From assembly GCF_014646815.1 (NCBI RefSeq), contig NZ_BMNZ01000005.1, positions 304,394 to 368,393 on the forward strand: 64,000 bases of DNA. The letters run 5' to 3'. Within the stretch, counting starts at the first letter, position 1; each line of letters starts with the position of its first letter. Positions 62,041 to 64,000 of this stretch are shown piece after piece. The notes under the pieces were generated by a model that had not been told where the DNA came from, did not search any database, and saw nothing but the letters and a program-made list of their open reading frames with translations. The position numbers and the translations under genes were made by a program. The DNA is from Terrabacter tumescens (lineage in GTDB: Bacteria; Actinomycetota; Actinomycetes; Actinomycetales; Dermatophilaceae).

Positions 62041-63477
62041 ATGGACCGTCACGAACGACCTGCGAGACCTGCGACGCCGGCGAGGGCGGCACGCTCCGGA
62101 CCGGCTCCGGCCCTGACGTTCCTCGGGGCGGCCGGCACCGTCACGGGCAGCAAGTTCCTGCTCGAGGGCGAGGGCGCGAGGCTCATGGTCGACTGCGGCC
62201 TCTACCAGGGCGAGCGGCGCTGGCGGGCGCTCAACTGGGAGGCCCCGCCCGTCGACCCGGCGTCGGTCGACGCCGTCGCCCTGAGCCATGCCCACCTCGA
62301 CCACTGCGGCTACCTCCCCGCGCTCGTCCGGGGCGGCTTCGCCGGCCCGGTCCACGCGACGGCCGGGACCGCAGCACTGGCGGCGGTCATCCTGCGCGAC
62401 AGCGCGCACCTGCAGGAGGATGAGGCCGAGGGTGCGCGGCGCGGTGGCTGGTCCAAGCACGACCCGCCCCTCCCGCTCTACACCGTGGCCGACGCCGACG
62501 AGGCCATCGCCGCCCTGCGTCCCGTGGGCGACGCGGTGGTACGCGTGGGGTCGGCGGGCGCCACGACGGTGACCTTCGTGCCGGCCGGGCACATCCTCGG
62601 CTCCTCGAGCGTGCTCGTGGAGATGGGTGAGGCGAGCGTGCTCTTCTCCGGCGACCTCGGACGGCCGGACCACCCGGTCCTGCGGCCGCGGGCCCGCCCG
62701 CCGGCGGCGCGCACCGTCGTCGTCGAGTCGACGTACGGCGACCGCACCCATCCCGAGGTCGACCCCGAGCACCGCGTCATGGCCGACGCGATCCGGCGCA
62801 CCATCCGGCGCGGCGGCAGCGTCGTCGTGCCGGCCTTCGCCGTCGACCGCACCGAGATCGTGCTGCTCGCCATCGCCGACCTCGTCGAGTCGGGCTCCAT
62901 CCCCGACGTGCCCATCTGGGTCGACAGCCCGATGGCTCTCGCCGCGCTCGAGATCTACCGTGACCCCGCGCACGCGGGGGAGGTCCGTCCCGAGGCCCTC
63001 GAGCGGCTGCGCCGGCTGTCCGGGCTGCGCGAGGCGCACAGCGCCGAGGAGTCGATGCGGCTCAACACCCCGGGCACCCCGTGCATCATCGTGTCGGCGT
63101 CCGGCATGGCCACCGGCGGCCGGGTCGTGCACCACCTGCGCCACCTGCTCCCCCAGGCGCGCAACACCGTGCTCCTCACCGGCTACCAGGCCATCGGCAC
63201 CCGCGGCCGCGACCTGCAGGAGGGGGTCCGCGAGCTGAAGATGTCCGGGCACTACGTGCCGGTGCGCGCCGAGGTCGTGACGCTCGACGAGTTCTCGGTT
63301 CACGCCGACGCCGACGAGCTGCTCACCTGGATCGGCGAGATGCCGCAACCGCCGGAGAGCGTCCACGTCGTCCACGGGGAGCCGGCGGCCGCACGGGCGC
63401 TGGCGGACGGCATACGCGATCGGTTCGACTGTGCCGTCTCGGTGCCCCGCTACTGCGAGCGGGTGCTGCTCGACTGA
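62041..63477 (+). CDS. Beta-CASP metallo-beta-lactamase nuclease
   Basis: A 478-residue MBL-fold beta-CASP protein of the CPSF73/RMMBL type. The metal motif is LSHAHLDHCG (His83, His85, Asp87, His88), preceded by FLGAAGTVTGSKFLLE. The other metal sites are VPAGHILGSSSVLVE and SGDLGRPD. The beta-CASP cap has VVVESTYGDRTHP, VPAFAVDRTEIVLL, and SASGMATGGRVVHHL. The C-terminal RMMBL has LDEFSVHADADELL. Such proteins cut RNA or single-stranded DNA; some act in RNA decay. ATG 62041 follows GAGGAG by 5 nt. It is near two-component genes and a DUF1918 gene in a dormancy-like cluster. Confidence 0.9.
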   Translation: MDRHERPARPATPARAARSGPAPALTFLGAAGTVTGSKFLLEGEGARLMVDCGLYQGERRWRALNWEAPPVDPASVDAVALSHAHLDHCGYLPALVRGGFAGPVHATAGTAALAAVILRDSAHLQEDEAEGARRGGWSKHDPPLPLYTVADADEAIAALRPVGDAVVRVGSAGATTVTFVPAGHILGSSSVLVEMGEASVLFSGDLGRPDHPVLRPRARPPAARTVVVESTYGDRTHPEVDPEHRVMADAIRRTIRRGGSVVVPAFAVDRTEIVLLAIADLVESGSIPDVPIWVDSPMALAALEIYRDPAHAGEVRPEALERLRRLSGLREAHSAEESMRLNTPGTPCIIVSASGMATGGRVVHHLRHLLPQARNTVLLTGYQAIGTRGRDLQEGVRELKMSGHYVPVRAEVVTLDEFSVHADADELLTWIGEMPQPPESVHVVHGEPAAARALADGIRDRFDCAVSVPRYCERVLLD

Positions 63478-63566
63478 GGTCGGTCGGTCGCGGCCCGCGA
63501 AGTCCTTCCGGAGCGGGTCCGGAGGTGGTGTCCTAGGAGGGGATCCCCAGCGCGAGGAGGTGTGCC

Positions 63567-63776
63567 ATGGAGGCACGGGTCGGTGACCGCATCACGATGG
63601 CCGCGGAGCACGTCGGTCAGAGCACGCGCGAGGGGGTCATCCGCGAGGTCAAGGGCGCGGGCGGCGCGCCTCCCTACGTCGTCGAGTGGGCCGACGGGCA
63701 CACCGGCCTCATCCACCCGGGACCCGGCTCGGTGCTGCGCTGCGAGCACCCCGACGACGAGCCCGCGACCAGCTAG
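63567..63776 (+). CDS. DUF1918 domain protein
   Basis: A 69-residue stand-alone DUF1918 protein: VGDRITMAAEHVGQSTREGVIREVKGAGGAPPYVVEWADGHTGLIHPGPGSVLR. It is about 60 % identical by eye to the N-terminal domain of the fusion protein at 59412. The fold is predicted to be SH3-like; function unknown. ATG 63567 follows AGGAGGTG. It probably follows the beta-CASP gene in an operon (89-bp gap). The stop TAG is directly against the stop of the convergent hutI gene. Confidence 0.88.
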   Translation: MEARVGDRITMAAEHVGQSTREGVIREVKGAGGAPPYVVEWADGHTGLIHPGPGSVLRCEHPDDEPATS

Positions 63777-64000
63777 TCAGAGGTCGAGCGCGCGCACGAT
63801 CGGCACCCCGGCGCGGTAGGCGAGGTGCAGGTGGCTCGGCGCGTCGAGCACGGTCAGCTCGGCCGGCTGCCCCGGCGCGACTCGTCGGTCGAGACCGAGC
63901 GAACGGGCCGACACGGCCGTGGCCGCGTGCAGCGCCTCGGCCGGCGTCATCCCCATCTCGCGGACCGCGAGGGCGATGGCGAGCGGGATCGACGAGGAGT
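63777..64000 (-). CDS. hutI: Imidazolonepropionase, C-terminal part
   Basis: The reverse strand holds the last 74 residues of a metal-dependent amidohydrolase, cut by the right edge. [35 protein letters not shown] and [27 protein letters not shown] are typical of HutI, which hydrolyses 4-imidazolone-5-propanoate to N-formimino-glutamate in histidine degradation. APSH-HLAYR is the diagnostic end. The N-terminal zinc ligands are outside the window. Confidence 0.85.
   Translation of the reverse strand, partial: SSSIPLAIALAVREMGMTPAEALHAATAVSARSLGLDRRVAPGQPAELTVLDAPSHLHLAYRAGVPIVRALDL

Noticed and set aside
63481-63566. DosR-like site upstream of the DUF1918 gene
   Set aside because: AAGGACTTCGCGGGCC on the reverse strand has the wrong spacing and poor symmetry.

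Overview
This window is about 74 % GC chromosomal DNA from a high-GC Gram-positive actinobacterium, with GTG starts and strong G/C bias at third codon positions. The gene set fits the Micrococcales, probably Intrasporangiaceae or a close relative (inference): an lprG/P55-type operon, a dnaK-grpE-dnaJ-hspR operon with HAIR boxes, DUF4235, DUF3626, DUF1918 and DUF1876 proteins, a MptB-like mannosyltransferase, and many leaderless starts. I see no insertion sequence, prophage, CRISPR array, rRNA or tRNA. Both edges cut genes: an SDR oxidoreductase on the left and imidazolonepropionase on the right.

Layout. 1-5.9 kb: SDR end, xthA coupled to a frameshifted alpha/beta hydrolase, the lprG-MFS operon, a membrane coiled-coil protein and a HAD phosphatase. 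5.9-17.9 kb: stress block with clpB (HAIR box), a DivIVA-like protein, a GAF-ANTAR protein, a 1051-residue hybrid histidine kinase ending in an ANTAR RNA-binding domain, and hspR-dnaJ-grpE-dnaK (second HAIR box). 18-31 kb: mixed metabolic and secreted functions, including a PQQ sugar dehydrogenase lipoprotein, PhoD-like phosphatase, dienelactone hydrolase, DUF3626, a membrane-bound alpha/beta hydrolase, DsbA with a Cys-rich tail, CAP protein, ComB-like phosphatase and peptidase E. 31-43.5 kb: amine oxidase/aminotransferase divergent pair, lactate dehydrogenase, TetR regulators (one facing a VOC gene across a tandem operator), thioesterase, L,D-transpeptidase, AraC-DinB fusion, OsmC and LLM oxidoreductase.

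43.5-54 kb: a fluoride-response operon (fluoride riboswitch, universal stress protein, two CrcB subunits), an AlaT-type aminotransferase, a lipoprotein/phosphatase/mannosyltransferase operon, and a TPP-riboswitch-controlled ECF transporter (YkoE plus a fused A-A-T protein). 54-64 kb: a cluster resembling hypoxia/dormancy regulon content, with DUF4235, a P-type ATPase remnant, pyruvate phosphate dikinase, Zn alcohol dehydrogenase, a DUF1918-DUF1876 fusion, a NarL/DesK two-component system, a beta-CASP nuclease and a stand-alone DUF1918 protein, with DosR-like palindromes upstream of some of them.

Three patterns cut across the window. GGCATAC/GTATGCC occurs 37 times by my reading, against about 5-6 expected from base composition. 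Many genes have a TANNNT-like hexamer 6-8 nt before the start and no Shine-Dalgarno, the signature of leaderless mRNAs. Gaps between convergent genes carry long perfect or tandem hairpins. The most unusual single object is the sensor-kinase/receiver/ANTAR fusion at 10263-13418, next to a paralogue of its own output module.
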